Assembly (NCBI GenBank): GCA_021203365.1
Contig: JAJQBI010000063.1
Location: 1-56,019, forward strand
Direction of reading: 5' to 3'
Source: Clostridiales bacterium
GTDB taxonomy: Bacteria; Bacillota; Clostridia; Lachnospirales; Lachnospiraceae
Length of the DNA: 56,019 bases
In this document: positions 16,976 through 25,037 of the stretch, piece by piece
Numbering within the stretch: the stretch's first letter is position 1
Layout of the letters: each line of letters begins with the position of its first letter
Translations under genes and position numbers: made by a program
Notes under the pieces: generated by a model
The model's input: the letters and a program-made list of their open reading frames with translations, nothing else
What the model was told of the DNA's origin: nothing
The model's database searches: none

Positions 16976-18607
16976 TTATTTCGAACGTTTTTTCAGTACA
17001 AGAACCACGGCGACCACAACAATCGCGGCCACGATCAGAATCACCAGAGGCAGGATGCTGGTGGTATCTCCGGTTTCCACAGTGGCTGCGGAGGATGAGT
17101 CCGTACTGTCCGATCCGGTGGCTACTGTCGTGGGTGTGGGTGTGGCGGTAGACGTAGCCTTCGGCGTTGCCGTCGCGGTAGGTTTCGCTGTTGGCGTAGG
17201 CGTGGCGGTGGCTTTCACCGTGGGTGTGGGTGTGGCGGTGGCTTTCGGTGTTGCCGTGGCCGTAGCCGCCGCGGTAGGGGTGGGTGTTACCGTTCCGGTT
17301 CCGGATCCGTCCGGTCCGGCCAGAGTCTCACTTCCGGCAATTCCAAAGGGACTGAAGGAATGAGTACTGAAAGTCATCGTCGATCCGTCCACGCTTGGGA
17401 TAATGGTTTCCGTAGCGCCGCTGTCCAGAATATGTACGATTGTATAATCATATCCCGCTTTTACCGGAACCGATACGCTGATATACTGCCCGTCCGGAAT
17501 CTTGTATTCTGAATCTGTGGTCAGATCCCACAGCACAAACTCATAGGATTTAAAAATATCCGCGCCTGCCTGGTTGGAAAATTCGTAGCCGTCCGCGCTG
17601 GTTACACGGAACTGCACATACCAGGGAAGATCAATTCCATAAACCGTAATCCCATTGCAGGTATGATTTTCTTCCGCGTAGGCCTCCTTCTCCTCCTCGG
17701 TCAGATCCGTGTCGGAAATCGCAGTGACTCTTTCATCCTCGGCCTCTTCTGTACGGTCAAAAATATTGTCCGCTGCGGCGCTGGTTTCCTCTGCGGCATC
17801 TTCTCCGGCTTCCGCCTGGGAATCTCCCGCGGCCTCCTCTGCAGATTCCCCGGCTTCTGCTGTAGTATCTCCGGAAGTCTCTTCCGCGGCTTCCTCTCCG
17901 GAATCCCCGGTTTGCTCCTGTGCTCCCGCGACAGAGCTTCCCGCAGCTTCTTCCGCAGACGACTCTCCATTCACCTCCGAAGTGCCATCCGCACCTGCTT
18001 CTGCAGCGGGGGCTGAAACAGTTTCCGCCTCTGCGGCGGCTGTCTCTGCGTCATCCGCTCCCTGGGAAGCCTCCTCCACAGCCGATTCTGCCGATAAATC
18101 CCCCGCAGATGCGTCGCTGTTCTCCGCCACCTGATCCGCGGAGCCATCCACGGCCTGCACAGTCTCAGCGGCGGTCTCCTGGGAAGGCTCCTCCCCGGAG
18201 GAAGCCGTACCGTCGTCCTCAGAAGTCTCGGTAATACTGCTTACCACCACAGTCACGGTTCCGGTCAGAATCCCCTTTTCACCGTCCCATCCGGTAAGAG
18301 AGGAAATATCCACAGAGCTTACAGGGGTAAAAATCACCGGACAGTCCTGGGTTCTCTGTGTTGGCACAAATGAGGGGTCTTCCCAGGCAAGTGTTCCGTA
18401 CTCCGTAGCGGGCAGAACAACATTTTCAAGAGCCACAGGCCCCTCAATGGTTATGTTTTCAGGAATCAGTGTGCTCACTGTTATGGCTGTTTCCGATGCG
18501 CTCCCGTAAATCGGTCCTGCCGTTCCCTGGATCAGGGTAAATGAAAGCATAGCCGCAGCCAATAACAAAGCCCCTTTTCTCCCGTACTTTTTTCTTCCCT
18601 TTTTCAT
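16976..18607 (-). CDS. Cell-wall-anchored surface protein with acidic low-complexity and Thr-Pro repeat regions
   Basis: A 543-residue exported protein. Signal peptide at about 1-38; a small folded region at 40-140; an Ala/Glu/Ser/Thr-rich acidic stretch at about 145-300; a second folded region at about 305-430 (GITVYGIDLPWYVQFRV); Thr/Ala-Pro repeats at about 440-500 (PTPTATATPKATATPT type); then VETGD, a hydrophobic helix and KKRSK. The last three form a sortase signal, with VETGD standing where LPxTG is usual. No catalytic motif was seen; it may be a stalked adhesin or scaffold. The start ATG 18607 has GGTGGAG upstream. Its repeats are prone to length change. Confidence 0.85.
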   Translation of the reverse strand: MKKGRKKYGRKGALLLAAAMLSFTLIQGTAGPIYGSASETAITVSTLIPENITIEGPVALENVVLPATEYGTLAWEDPSFVPTQRTQDCPVIFTPVSSVDISSLTGWDGEKGILTGTVTVVVSSITETSEDDGTASSGEEPSQETAAETVQAVDGSADQVAENSDASAGDLSAESAVEEASQGADDAETAAAEAETVSAPAAEAGADGTSEVNGESSAEEAAGSSVAGAQEQTGDSGEEAAEETSGDTTAEAGESAEEAAGDSQAEAGEDAAEETSAAADNIFDRTEEAEDERVTAISDTDLTEEEKEAYAEENHTCNGITVYGIDLPWYVQFRVTSADGYEFSNQAGADIFKSYEFVLWDLTTDSEYKIPDGQYISVSVPVKAGYDYTIVHILDSGATETIIPSVDGSTMTFSTHSFSPFGIAGSETLAGPDGSGTGTVTPTPTAAATATATPKATATPTPTVKATATPTPTAKPTATATPKATSTATPTPTTVATGSDSTDSSSAATVETGDTTSILPLVILIVAAIVVVAVVLVLKKRSK

Positions 18608-18706
18608 TTCTCCACCTCTGTGTACAAATTATTTTACAGACGCAGAGTTCCGAATGCCCATTCTGTTTCATTCGAAAAGAAAGTATCGGAACCGCGCAGT
18701 AATTTC

Positions 18707-18765
18707 TTTATCCTTTTGTAATTATTTTGTAACAAACGCATGAATTTGTCAAGAGATTTTTGTAA
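18707..18765 (-). promoter_or_regulatory. Promoter of the surface-protein gene with helically phased direct repeats
   Basis: Minus strand: TTGTTA (18730-18735), 17 bases, GATAAA (18707-18712). Three copies of TTTTGTAA (plus strand) start at 18714, 18725 and 18758, offsets of 11 and 33 bases, so all face the same side of the helix. Two copies lie inside the promoter. An alternative -35, TTGACA, lies at 18747-18752. Confidence 0.5.
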
Positions 18766-18810
18766 TATTTTAGAAAAACAAAGAAGGAGGCTGAACCGTT
18801 TGCTCTCCGG

Positions 18811-19410
18811 TCACGCTTTCCCCATCCAGAGAGAAAACTGAGTGACGATCCTCTTTGCCTCCCCCATAACCGCCGCAATACCTTCCTCCGTCTGCGTCCA
18901 GTTTTCCTTCCGGATCTCATCCACCGCCGACGGACATACCAGGATCCTGGCTTCCGGATAAAGGAGCTGATAATACATTCGCGCTCTTCCGGCGTGATAG
19001 TTCTTACAGCACAGAATTGCATTTCTGACGCGGATCCCGGCCTGATCGGTAATCTGTCTGGAATAAGAGGCGTTCTCATAAGTAAAGGTGGCCTGATCTT
19101 CCTTCAGGATCGCCTGCTCCGGCACTTCATTTCTTCGTAGGACACAGTGCAGAAACTCCCACTCTGTCTCAAAATTTCCCGGATATTCCTCCGCCTGTGC
19201 CAGAACACCGGAAAAACGTCCGACAGTCACGCTGAATCTTCCGCTTGGGAGGATACAGGGCGCATATCCCTCCCCATACAGCCGTGCCGCCCGCTCCGCC
19301 ATCTGAGGATATCCGTTCCCGGGCACGAAAATGATATCCGCCTTCTCCGGCTCATCTTCCGCGAAAATATAATCCCCCATGTTTTTCAAAAAATTCCTGT
19401 ACTCTTCCAT
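18811..19410 (-). CDS. DUF218/YdcF-like protein
   Basis: A 199-residue cytoplasmic protein without a signal peptide. The first part, ADIIFVPGNGYPQMAERAARLYGEGYAP, and the later NASYSRQ and KNYHAGRARMYYQLLYP segments match the DUF218 (YdcF/SanA/ElyC) fold, a Rossmann-like domain. Some relatives act on envelope lipid carriers, but here no membrane helix is present, so the role is open. The start ATG 19410 has GGAGG upstream. It is divergent from the amidase gene. Confidence 0.75.
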   Translation of the reverse strand: MEEYRNFLKNMGDYIFAEDEPEKADIIFVPGNGYPQMAERAARLYGEGYAPCILPSGRFSVTVGRFSGVLAQAEEYPGNFETEWEFLHCVLRRNEVPEQAILKEDQATFTYENASYSRQITDQAGIRVRNAILCCKNYHAGRARMYYQLLYPEARILVCPSAVDEIRKENWTQTEEGIAAVMGEAKRIVTQFSLWMGKA

Positions 19411-19470
19411 CCGGTTTTCCTCCTGCTCCTGCGCTGCATCTGTCCTCCGGTGAGCATGATCTCAGCCCTT

Positions 19471-19499
19471 ATTCTACAACAGGAAAGGCTTTCACGCAA
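19471..19499 (-). promoter_or_regulatory. Promoter of the DUF218 gene
   Basis: Minus strand: TTGCGT (19494-19499), 17 bases, TAGAAT (19471-19476), with TGTTG just before the -10. Confidence 0.5.
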
Positions 19500-19553
19500 T
19501 AAGGGGAAAATGCATATATTTATTTTAAGCGAGAATTTGAGAGGAAGATACGG

Positions 19554-20315
19554 TTGACTTATAAAATTATTCTTGATGCCGGGCACGGCGGCGCCGACCC
19601 TGGCGCAGTTTCCCGGGGGAGACAGGAAAAGGACGATAACCTGGCGCTGACCCTGGCTGTGGGAAAAATTCTCAGCGACAGTGGGACAGAGGTTGTCTAT
19701 ACACGTACGGCCGATGTCTATCAGATGCCCTCTGAGAAGGCCTCCATTGCCAATGAAGCAGGAGGCGATTATTTTATATCCTTCCACAGAAATTCCAGTC
19801 CCTCTGAAAATCAGTATGAGGGTGTGGAGGTGCTCGTCTACGACAAAACCGGGATAAAATATGAAATGGCGGAAAACATCGTGGGAGCTCTGGGCGCCCT
19901 GGGATTCCGGGAAATCGGAGTGAAGGCCCGGCCGGATCTGACCGTCCTGCGCAGAACGAAAATGCCCGCACTTCTCATTGAGACAGGATTTTTGAATTCC
20001 GATGGAGACAACCGGCTTTTTGATGAGAAATTTGAGGAGATCGCCACAGCCATCGCAGAAGCGATTCTTGGAACTCTGAATGAGGAAACGGTGGAATCTC
20101 CTGTATATTACCGCGTACAGACCGGCGCCTTCCGGAGCCGTGAAAACGCGGACCGAATGCTGTACCAGCTGGATGACAGGGGGTACCCGGCCTTTCTCCT
20201 CTTTGAAAACGGCCTGTACAAGGTACAGGTGGGTGCGTATCTGCAGCTCGGCAACGCCATAAGCATGGAACAGCGCCTGCGGGATGAAGGCTACAGCACA
20301 GTCATCGTCACCTGA
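19554..20315 (+). CDS. N-acetylmuramoyl-L-alanine amidase with SPOR domain, no signal peptide
   Basis: A 253-residue Amidase_3 enzyme that cuts the bond between muramic acid and the stem peptide. Zinc ligands are His11 (DAGHGG), Glu25 and His78 (ISFHRNSS); Glu143 (LIETGF) is the catalytic acid. A C-terminal SPOR domain (about 183-253, YYRVQTGAFRSRENAD) should bind denuded glycan. The first codon is TTG 19554, with AGAGGA eight bases upstream; no ATG fits. There is no signal peptide or membrane helix, so it may be released by lysis or act in the mother cell or spore, or leave by an unusual route. The closest functional analogues are CwlC/CwlV-type amidases. Confidence 0.9.
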   Translation: MTYKIILDAGHGGADPGAVSRGRQEKDDNLALTLAVGKILSDSGTEVVYTRTADVYQMPSEKASIANEAGGDYFISFHRNSSPSENQYEGVEVLVYDKTGIKYEMAENIVGALGALGFREIGVKARPDLTVLRRTKMPALLIETGFLNSDGDNRLFDEKFEEIATAIAEAILGTLNEETVESPVYYRVQTGAFRSRENADRMLYQLDDRGYPAFLLFENGLYKVQVGAYLQLGNAISMEQRLRDEGYSTVIVT

Positions 20316-20345
20316 GAGCCCGGCCGGACTTTCATCCGGCACAGT

Positions 20346-20385
20346 AAAAAGCGGAGGATTATCTGAAAAAATAAAAATCCTCCGC
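20346..20385 (-). terminator. Terminator at the end of the decayed AAA-ATPase
   Basis: A perfect 10-bp stem, GCGGAGGATT (20351-20360) with AATCCTCCGC (20376-20385); on the minus strand TTTTT follows. It overlaps the last codons of the pseudogene. Confidence 0.8.
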
Positions 20386-20980
20386 CCCGGTAAATCCGGT
20401 AAATTCCTGAATCGGCGCAGCGTCCATCATCGAATACTCATAAAACATATTCAGAGCCGAATGCTGTCCGTGTTTTTTTATTGGAAGAATTCCGGTCATA
20501 TAGGCAAGACCTACATAGCTCTGATCCTTCAGCAGATTTCGCATAAATGTCCTGCAATGACCGCATCAGATCCGAGTCATCAAAATACCTGACATCCGTA
20601 AATTCAGAAGTCAGATCAAACAGAACTTCCCTCTGGATTCGCCAAATCATATCACCCATGTCCTTTGATCGGCTCAGAAAGTCCTGCATATTCAGCCGAA
20701 TCACATTATATCGATTCAAATATTTTTCAAAATTCGGATCTTTCGCTATTCTCAGTCCGGCAAACTGCTCCGCCGAATTACATCCACGACTGTAATACGC
20801 GGTCAGCATATTCGCGGCCATTGTTTTTCCAAAACGTCTTGGACGGCTCACACTGATAAACCTCTGTTCTGACATCACCTGGCCGTTTGTATACGCAATC
20901 AACCCTGTTTTATCAACATAAATTCTGGAATTCAGTGCCATCTGAAAATCCATGTTATTCGGATTCAGATAAACTCCCAT
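20359..20980 (-). pseudogene. Decayed AAA-ATPase (PF09820-like) with internal deletion and frameshift
   Basis: The N-terminal part is intact: ATG 20980 behind GAGGTGAG, the MGVYLNPNN start, DKTGLI, and the Walker A region SRPRRFGKT. It runs in frame to about LMRSLQDIY near 20545; the following homologous block (MRNLLKDQSYVGLAYMTG, ending EFTGFT) is in another frame. Between them the family normally has about 40 residues that include the Walker B IDEWD segment, and these are missing. The C-terminal half of the family is also absent; the frame ends in the terminator. These ATPases are multi-copy in Lachnospiraceae and have an unknown function. Confidence 0.85.
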
Positions 20981-21055
20981 CGGCTCACCTCATGTTATCT
21001 CTGACCGGCTGTCCTTTCCTGTGAGATGCAATCGCCCGGACGCGAAAAATGTTTC

Positions 21056-23533
21056 TTAATGGCTTTCATAACGGTCAGAGCGCAGAATAACCCGAATCAG
21101 GTTCGCAATACAGCCCCGAAGGGTTTCTTCCTTCAGCGATCCGTCCCCAAGGGCTTCCCGGATATTCTCCTGATCGGAAAGCTGTCCCGGCATTACCAGA
21201 TCGTTGCCCGCGCGCATACATCCGGCGGCCGTACAGTCCAGTCCCTGCTCGGTGGTGGTCCAGTCCGTCATGATCACCCCGTCAAAGCCGAATTCCTCCC
21301 GCGCCACTGTAGTGCACAGATCATAATTATTGGCGCTGTGAACCCCGTTGACCAGGTTATAACTGGTCATAATGGAAAAAGGCCGCGCTTCCCGGATGGC
21401 AATGCCGAATCCACGCAGGTAAATCTCCCGCAGCGCCTGTTCAGAGACAATGCTGTCGGAATGCATCCGGTTATCCTCCTGGTTGTTGCAGGCAAAATGC
21501 TTGATCGTGGTTCCGCAGCCCGGAACACGCTGTACGCCGCGGGTTATGGCCGCGGCCATTTTTCCGCTGACCAGAGGATCTTCCGAATAATACTCAAAAT
21601 TCCGCCCGCACAGGGGATTCCGATGAATGTTCATTCCCGGAGCCAGCCACAGAGTTATGCCAAAATGCCGCATCTCTTCCCCAATACTCTCCCCCACGGT
21701 TTCCAGAAGCTCCGGATCCCAGGTCTGCGCAAGCACGGTCCCCACCGGCAGAGCCGTGCAGTACTGATGATATTTCTCGCCCTTCTGTCCGGAGCCGTCA
21801 AAGAAAAAGCCATGCTCCAGGGAAGCCTCCATGGGAAGAGAAATGGCCTGTCCGTCCAGCACATAGTAGGTATCATTCAGGCGAAGTCCGGCCGGTCCGT
21901 CCGCCAGTATAATATTGGCGATTCCCTCCTCCAGCGCACAACTGGATGTCTCCCCCGCGGAGCCAGGCACAGAAATGCCCGCGGAGCCAAGATTGCTGCC
22001 CTGTCCTTTGACCGGATCACCGGTGGCCAGGCAAATCAGCTTTTCAACCGGAAGCTCATCTGCCATCCTTTTGGCCTCATCCCTCTCCCGATTTTTTCCG
22101 GAAGAACTGACGATTCTTTCCGGGATCCCGGAAAGATCCCAGATAACTTCGAAAAGATCCGAAGCTTTTTCCCACCTGTTTCCGGAAGCCGGACGGGTAA
22201 GACGGCGCAGAGGCTCTTGCAGCGGGCAGATATTTTCCGTTTTTTCCAGAAGCTTTTCCTCCTCCAGCAGCAAAACGCCAAAAGCTGTGGAGTCTTTCAG
22301 CGATTCCCCCGCAAAAAGCACATAACGGCCCGCCTCCAGCACCCATGCGGCCCGGGCAGCGTCATAGGAGGCCAGGTCCATGGGTGCAAAATGCAGGGAA
22401 AGGCTCTGGGCATCTCCGGGGCCAAGAAGGGAGGTCTTGCCAAAGGCACACAGTCTGCGGGCTTCTTTTTCCAGATTTCCTTCCGGCAGGGCGGCATAAA
22501 TCTGCACGACCTCCCGTCCGGAGCATGCGCCGGTATTTTTTACCCGCAGGTTTACTGCCACCCTGCCGTCTGCCTGAATCAAAGGCTCTTCCATTTCAAC
22601 AGAAAAAGCAGTATAGGAAAGTCCTTCTCCGAAGCCATAGCGCACCGGCAGCCCAAAGGAGTCAAAATAGCGGTAACCCACATATATGTCCTCCTCATAA
22701 TATTCCTTTTCCACATTCCCGTTATTGTGAGAATAAAACGAAGAATTGGGGTAGTCCTCATAGCGAAGCGCCCAGGTATCTGTCAGTCTTCCACAGGGGG
22801 AGACCCTTCCCAAAAGCACATCCGCCACGGCATTTCCCCCTTCCATTCCCGGCTGGGAAACAATCAGCAGGGCCTTTATGGAATCCATCTCATCCATAAA
22901 AGAAAGATCCACCACACCGCCGGCGTTCACCATCACAATCACATTGGGGTAAAGGGCACAGATATCCGCCAGCATCTGATGCTCCTGTTCACTGAGAAAA
23001 TAATCGCCCCCTGCGGCCATGCGGTCCGCGCCTTCCCCAGCCACACGACTGATCACATACACCGCGGTATCCGTATCGGTTTTCGCAGCTTCAGGTCCCA
23101 CCGGCATCCGAAAAGGCACCGAAGTATAAGCGTCAAAAAAGCCCAGGCCTGCAGAAGACCCGGATTCCAGCTTATCCAGGATCTCCTTCTTCCAGGCCTC
23201 TCTCTTTTCCGAATATTCTCTGTCATATTCGGCAAGCCAATCCTCGTCCGCAATGGTAAAACCGGCATTACGGATTCCCTCCGCTATGCTCACATGATAC
23301 CGCTCGTTCACATCCCCGGAGCCGGTGCCTCCCTTGATCGTCCTCGTGGCGCCTGCACCGTACATGGCAATTTTGCTCCCCTCTTTCAGGGGAAGGATTC
23401 CTTCTTTATTTTCAAGCAGCACAATTCCCTCTGCCGCGGCCCTGCGGGCCAGGGCCGCGTGGGGTGCCTCATAGGCCTCCGGCCGTTCACTGGATGTGCC
23501 GGAAAAACCTGATTCTCTGACTTTTCTTCCCAT
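21056..23533 (-). CDS. GH3 beta-glucosidase with permuted domain order
   Basis: An 825-residue cytoplasmic glycoside hydrolase of family 3. The usual C-terminal alpha/beta sandwich comes first (about 35-330, EGIVLLENKEGILPL), then a fibronectin III-like domain (about 340-420), then the TIM-barrel domain that is normally N-terminal (about 480-825, ADGPAGLR, RNPLCGRNFEYYSEDP, KHFACNNQE). Asp757 in GVIMTDW is the expected nucleophile. This reversed order is known in some rumen and gut clostridial beta-glucosidases. There is no signal peptide, so it should act on imported beta-glucosides. ATG 23533 has GGAGAGG upstream. It is divergent from the nitronate monooxygenase-like gene. Confidence 0.93.
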   Translation of the reverse strand: MGRKVRESGFSGTSSERPEAYEAPHAALARRAAAEGIVLLENKEGILPLKEGSKIAMYGAGATRTIKGGTGSGDVNERYHVSIAEGIRNAGFTIADEDWLAEYDREYSEKREAWKKEILDKLESGSSAGLGFFDAYTSVPFRMPVGPEAAKTDTDTAVYVISRVAGEGADRMAAGGDYFLSEQEHQMLADICALYPNVIVMVNAGGVVDLSFMDEMDSIKALLIVSQPGMEGGNAVADVLLGRVSPCGRLTDTWALRYEDYPNSSFYSHNNGNVEKEYYEEDIYVGYRYFDSFGLPVRYGFGEGLSYTAFSVEMEEPLIQADGRVAVNLRVKNTGACSGREVVQIYAALPEGNLEKEARRLCAFGKTSLLGPGDAQSLSLHFAPMDLASYDAARAAWVLEAGRYVLFAGESLKDSTAFGVLLLEEEKLLEKTENICPLQEPLRRLTRPASGNRWEKASDLFEVIWDLSGIPERIVSSSGKNRERDEAKRMADELPVEKLICLATGDPVKGQGSNLGSAGISVPGSAGETSSCALEEGIANIILADGPAGLRLNDTYYVLDGQAISLPMEASLEHGFFFDGSGQKGEKYHQYCTALPVGTVLAQTWDPELLETVGESIGEEMRHFGITLWLAPGMNIHRNPLCGRNFEYYSEDPLVSGKMAAAITRGVQRVPGCGTTIKHFACNNQEDNRMHSDSIVSEQALREIYLRGFGIAIREARPFSIMTSYNLVNGVHSANNYDLCTTVAREEFGFDGVIMTDWTTTEQGLDCTAAGCMRAGNDLVMPGQLSDQENIREALGDGSLKEETLRGCIANLIRVILRSDRYESH

Positions 23534-23562
23534 ATCTGCTCTCCTCTCCTTTTTCTTTTTTA

Positions 23563-23649
23563 AGAATAAACATTGAAATAAAGACTGTCAAGAGATATGT
23601 TCCCATTCACAGCCGACTTTTAAAGTTGCTGTTCAAAGTCAACTGTGAA
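23563..23649 (-). promoter_or_regulatory. GH3 promoter and upstream inverted repeat
   Basis: Minus strand: TTGACA (23586-23591), 17 bases, TATTCT (23563-23568). Just upstream, 23606-23649 holds nested inverted repeats: outer TTCACAG/CTGTGAA and inner GACTTT/AAAGTC. The position, 15 bases before the -35, suits an activator site. Confidence 0.65.
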
Positions 23650-23685
23650 TAGCAGCTTTTAAATGTGAAATCTTTTCATACAGGG

Positions 23686-23737
23686 TTGACAAATCACATG
23701 GAATATGGTAGATTCCACATAGTTTTTAAAACTATGT
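23686..23737 (+). promoter_or_regulatory. Promoter and palindromic operator of the FMN enzyme gene
   Basis: TTGACA (23686-23691), 17 bases, TAGATT (23709-23714). A perfect palindrome follows at 23717-23737, arms ACATAGTTTT and AAAACTATGT around one T, covering the expected start site. This is the layout of a repressor-controlled promoter. Its TAGTTT/AAACTA core is of the kind bound by MarR-type fatty-acid regulators, but that match is only suggestive. Confidence 0.75.
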
Positions 23738-23816
23738 TTAATAGATTTTAATATTTTATTTTGTGGAAATCGGAACTATTTTCCCAGGTATTGTCCGGAA
23801 AAGCGAGGTATGGCAA

Positions 23817-24929
23817 ATGAAAGGAATCAGAATCGGGAATAAAATGAGCAGAGTGCCTGTTATCCAGGGCGGCATGGGCGTGGGCATTTCCATGCACAGG
23901 CTTGCAGGCGCCGTGGCGGCCGCCGGCGGTGTGGGAATTATCTCTACCGCAGATATCGGATACCAGGAGGCGGATTTTGGCCGAAATCCCCGGGCGGCAA
24001 ATATCCGGGCCATTCATTCCGAAATGAAAAAAGCCAGAGAGATTTCAAAGGACGGAATCATCGGCTTCAATGTCATGGTCGCTCTTCGCGATTACGAGGA
24101 AATTGTAAAGGCCTGCGTGGACGCCGGAGCCGACCTGATCATTTCCGGCGCAGGCCTTCCCATGAACCTTCCGGAGCTGGTATCCGGAAGCGGCACCCGC
24201 ATCGCCCCCATTGTTTCCTCCGGGCGGGCCCTATCCGTCATCTCCCGCCGCTGGAAAAAGAAATACGATTATGTTCCGGACATGGTAGTTGTAGAAGGGC
24301 CAAAGGCCGGCGGTCATCTGGGATTTAAGCCGGACCAGCTCTCTTCCCCGTCCAGTTCTCTGGAAACCGTCACCGCAGACGTTCTGGACATAACCCGCAC
24401 CCTTGAACCGCCCGGGGAAAAAATCCCGGTCATCGCAGCCGGCGGTGTGTTTGACGGGGCCGATATCAGCCGCTTCCTGCGTCTTGGCGCAGACGGGGTA
24501 CAGATGGCCACACGGTTCGTGGCCACCGAGGAGTGCGATGCCTCCCTCCCCTATAAAATGGCCTATATAAACGCCGATGAATCCGACGCAGTGATCATCA
24601 GCAGCCCTGTGGGAATGCCCGGACGGGCCATACGCAACCGATTTGTGGAGCGGACCACATCTGTAAAGCAGTCCATCTCCCGCTGCTATAACTGCATCAA
24701 GACCTGCCATGTGACGGACGCTCCCTATTGCATCACAAAAGCTCTCATCGACGCCGTCCGGGGCGACGTGGAAAACGGACTTGTTTTCTGCGGAAGCAAT
24801 GTGGGCCGGATCCGGGAAATCGTATCTGTGAAAGCGCTGATGGAACGGCTGGAAAAAGAATATTCTCTCGCAGAACAGGCGGCCGGATGCTCCTTGGAAT
24901 CTCCGGGCAGGCTTTCCATTCACAGATAA
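23817..24929 (+). CDS. Nitronate monooxygenase/FabK-like FMN enzyme with C-terminal Cys cluster
   Basis: A 370-residue TIM-barrel flavoenzyme. IQGGMGVGIS (16-25), the ISGAGLP segment (110-115), EGPKAGGHLG with His167, AAGGVFDG (207-214) and GADGVQMATRF (224-234) are the FMN and active-site segments of the 2-nitropropane dioxygenase family. After the barrel comes a Cys cluster, C290-x2-C293-x3-C297-x7-C305, plus Cys325 in GLVFCGSN. Related clostridial proteins share this tail, which may hold an iron-sulfur cluster. The real substrate could be a nitronate or an enoyl thioester; neighbours do not decide. ATG 23817 has GAGG eight bases upstream; a GTG at 23763 has no such site. Confidence 0.82.
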   Translation: MKGIRIGNKMSRVPVIQGGMGVGISMHRLAGAVAAAGGVGIISTADIGYQEADFGRNPRAANIRAIHSEMKKAREISKDGIIGFNVMVALRDYEEIVKACVDAGADLIISGAGLPMNLPELVSGSGTRIAPIVSSGRALSVISRRWKKKYDYVPDMVVVEGPKAGGHLGFKPDQLSSPSSSLETVTADVLDITRTLEPPGEKIPVIAAGGVFDGADISRFLRLGADGVQMATRFVATEECDASLPYKMAYINADESDAVIISSPVGMPGRAIRNRFVERTTSVKQSISRCYNCIKTCHVTDAPYCITKALIDAVRGDVENGLVFCGSNVGRIREIVSVKALMERLEKEYSLAEQAAGCSLESPGRLSIHR

Positions 24930-24930
24930 A

Positions 24931-24976
24931 AAAGCAGGAAGAGTATCCTCACAGAATACTCTTCCTGCCTTTTTTC
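24931..24976. terminator. Bidirectional terminator between convergent genes
   Basis: GCAGGAAGAGTAT and ATACTCTTCCTGC form a perfect 13-bp stem with T-runs on both strands. It ends the FMN enzyme gene (+) and the SDR gene (-). Confidence 0.93.
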
Positions 24977-25037
24977 GTCTGCAAAATACATATGGTCGGC
25001 ATCAGAAAGCGAGATGCCTTCCGGCACAGCAAGACTC

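Noticed and set aside
17055..17363. Val-Gly repeat frame on the + strand
   Set aside because: It is the reverse of the Thr-Pro repeats in the surface protein.
21026..23512. An open frame of over 800 codons on the + strand opposite the GH3 gene
   Set aside because: It is the antisense shadow of a gene with high GC at third positions; the minus-strand protein has complete GH3 motifs, the + frame has none.
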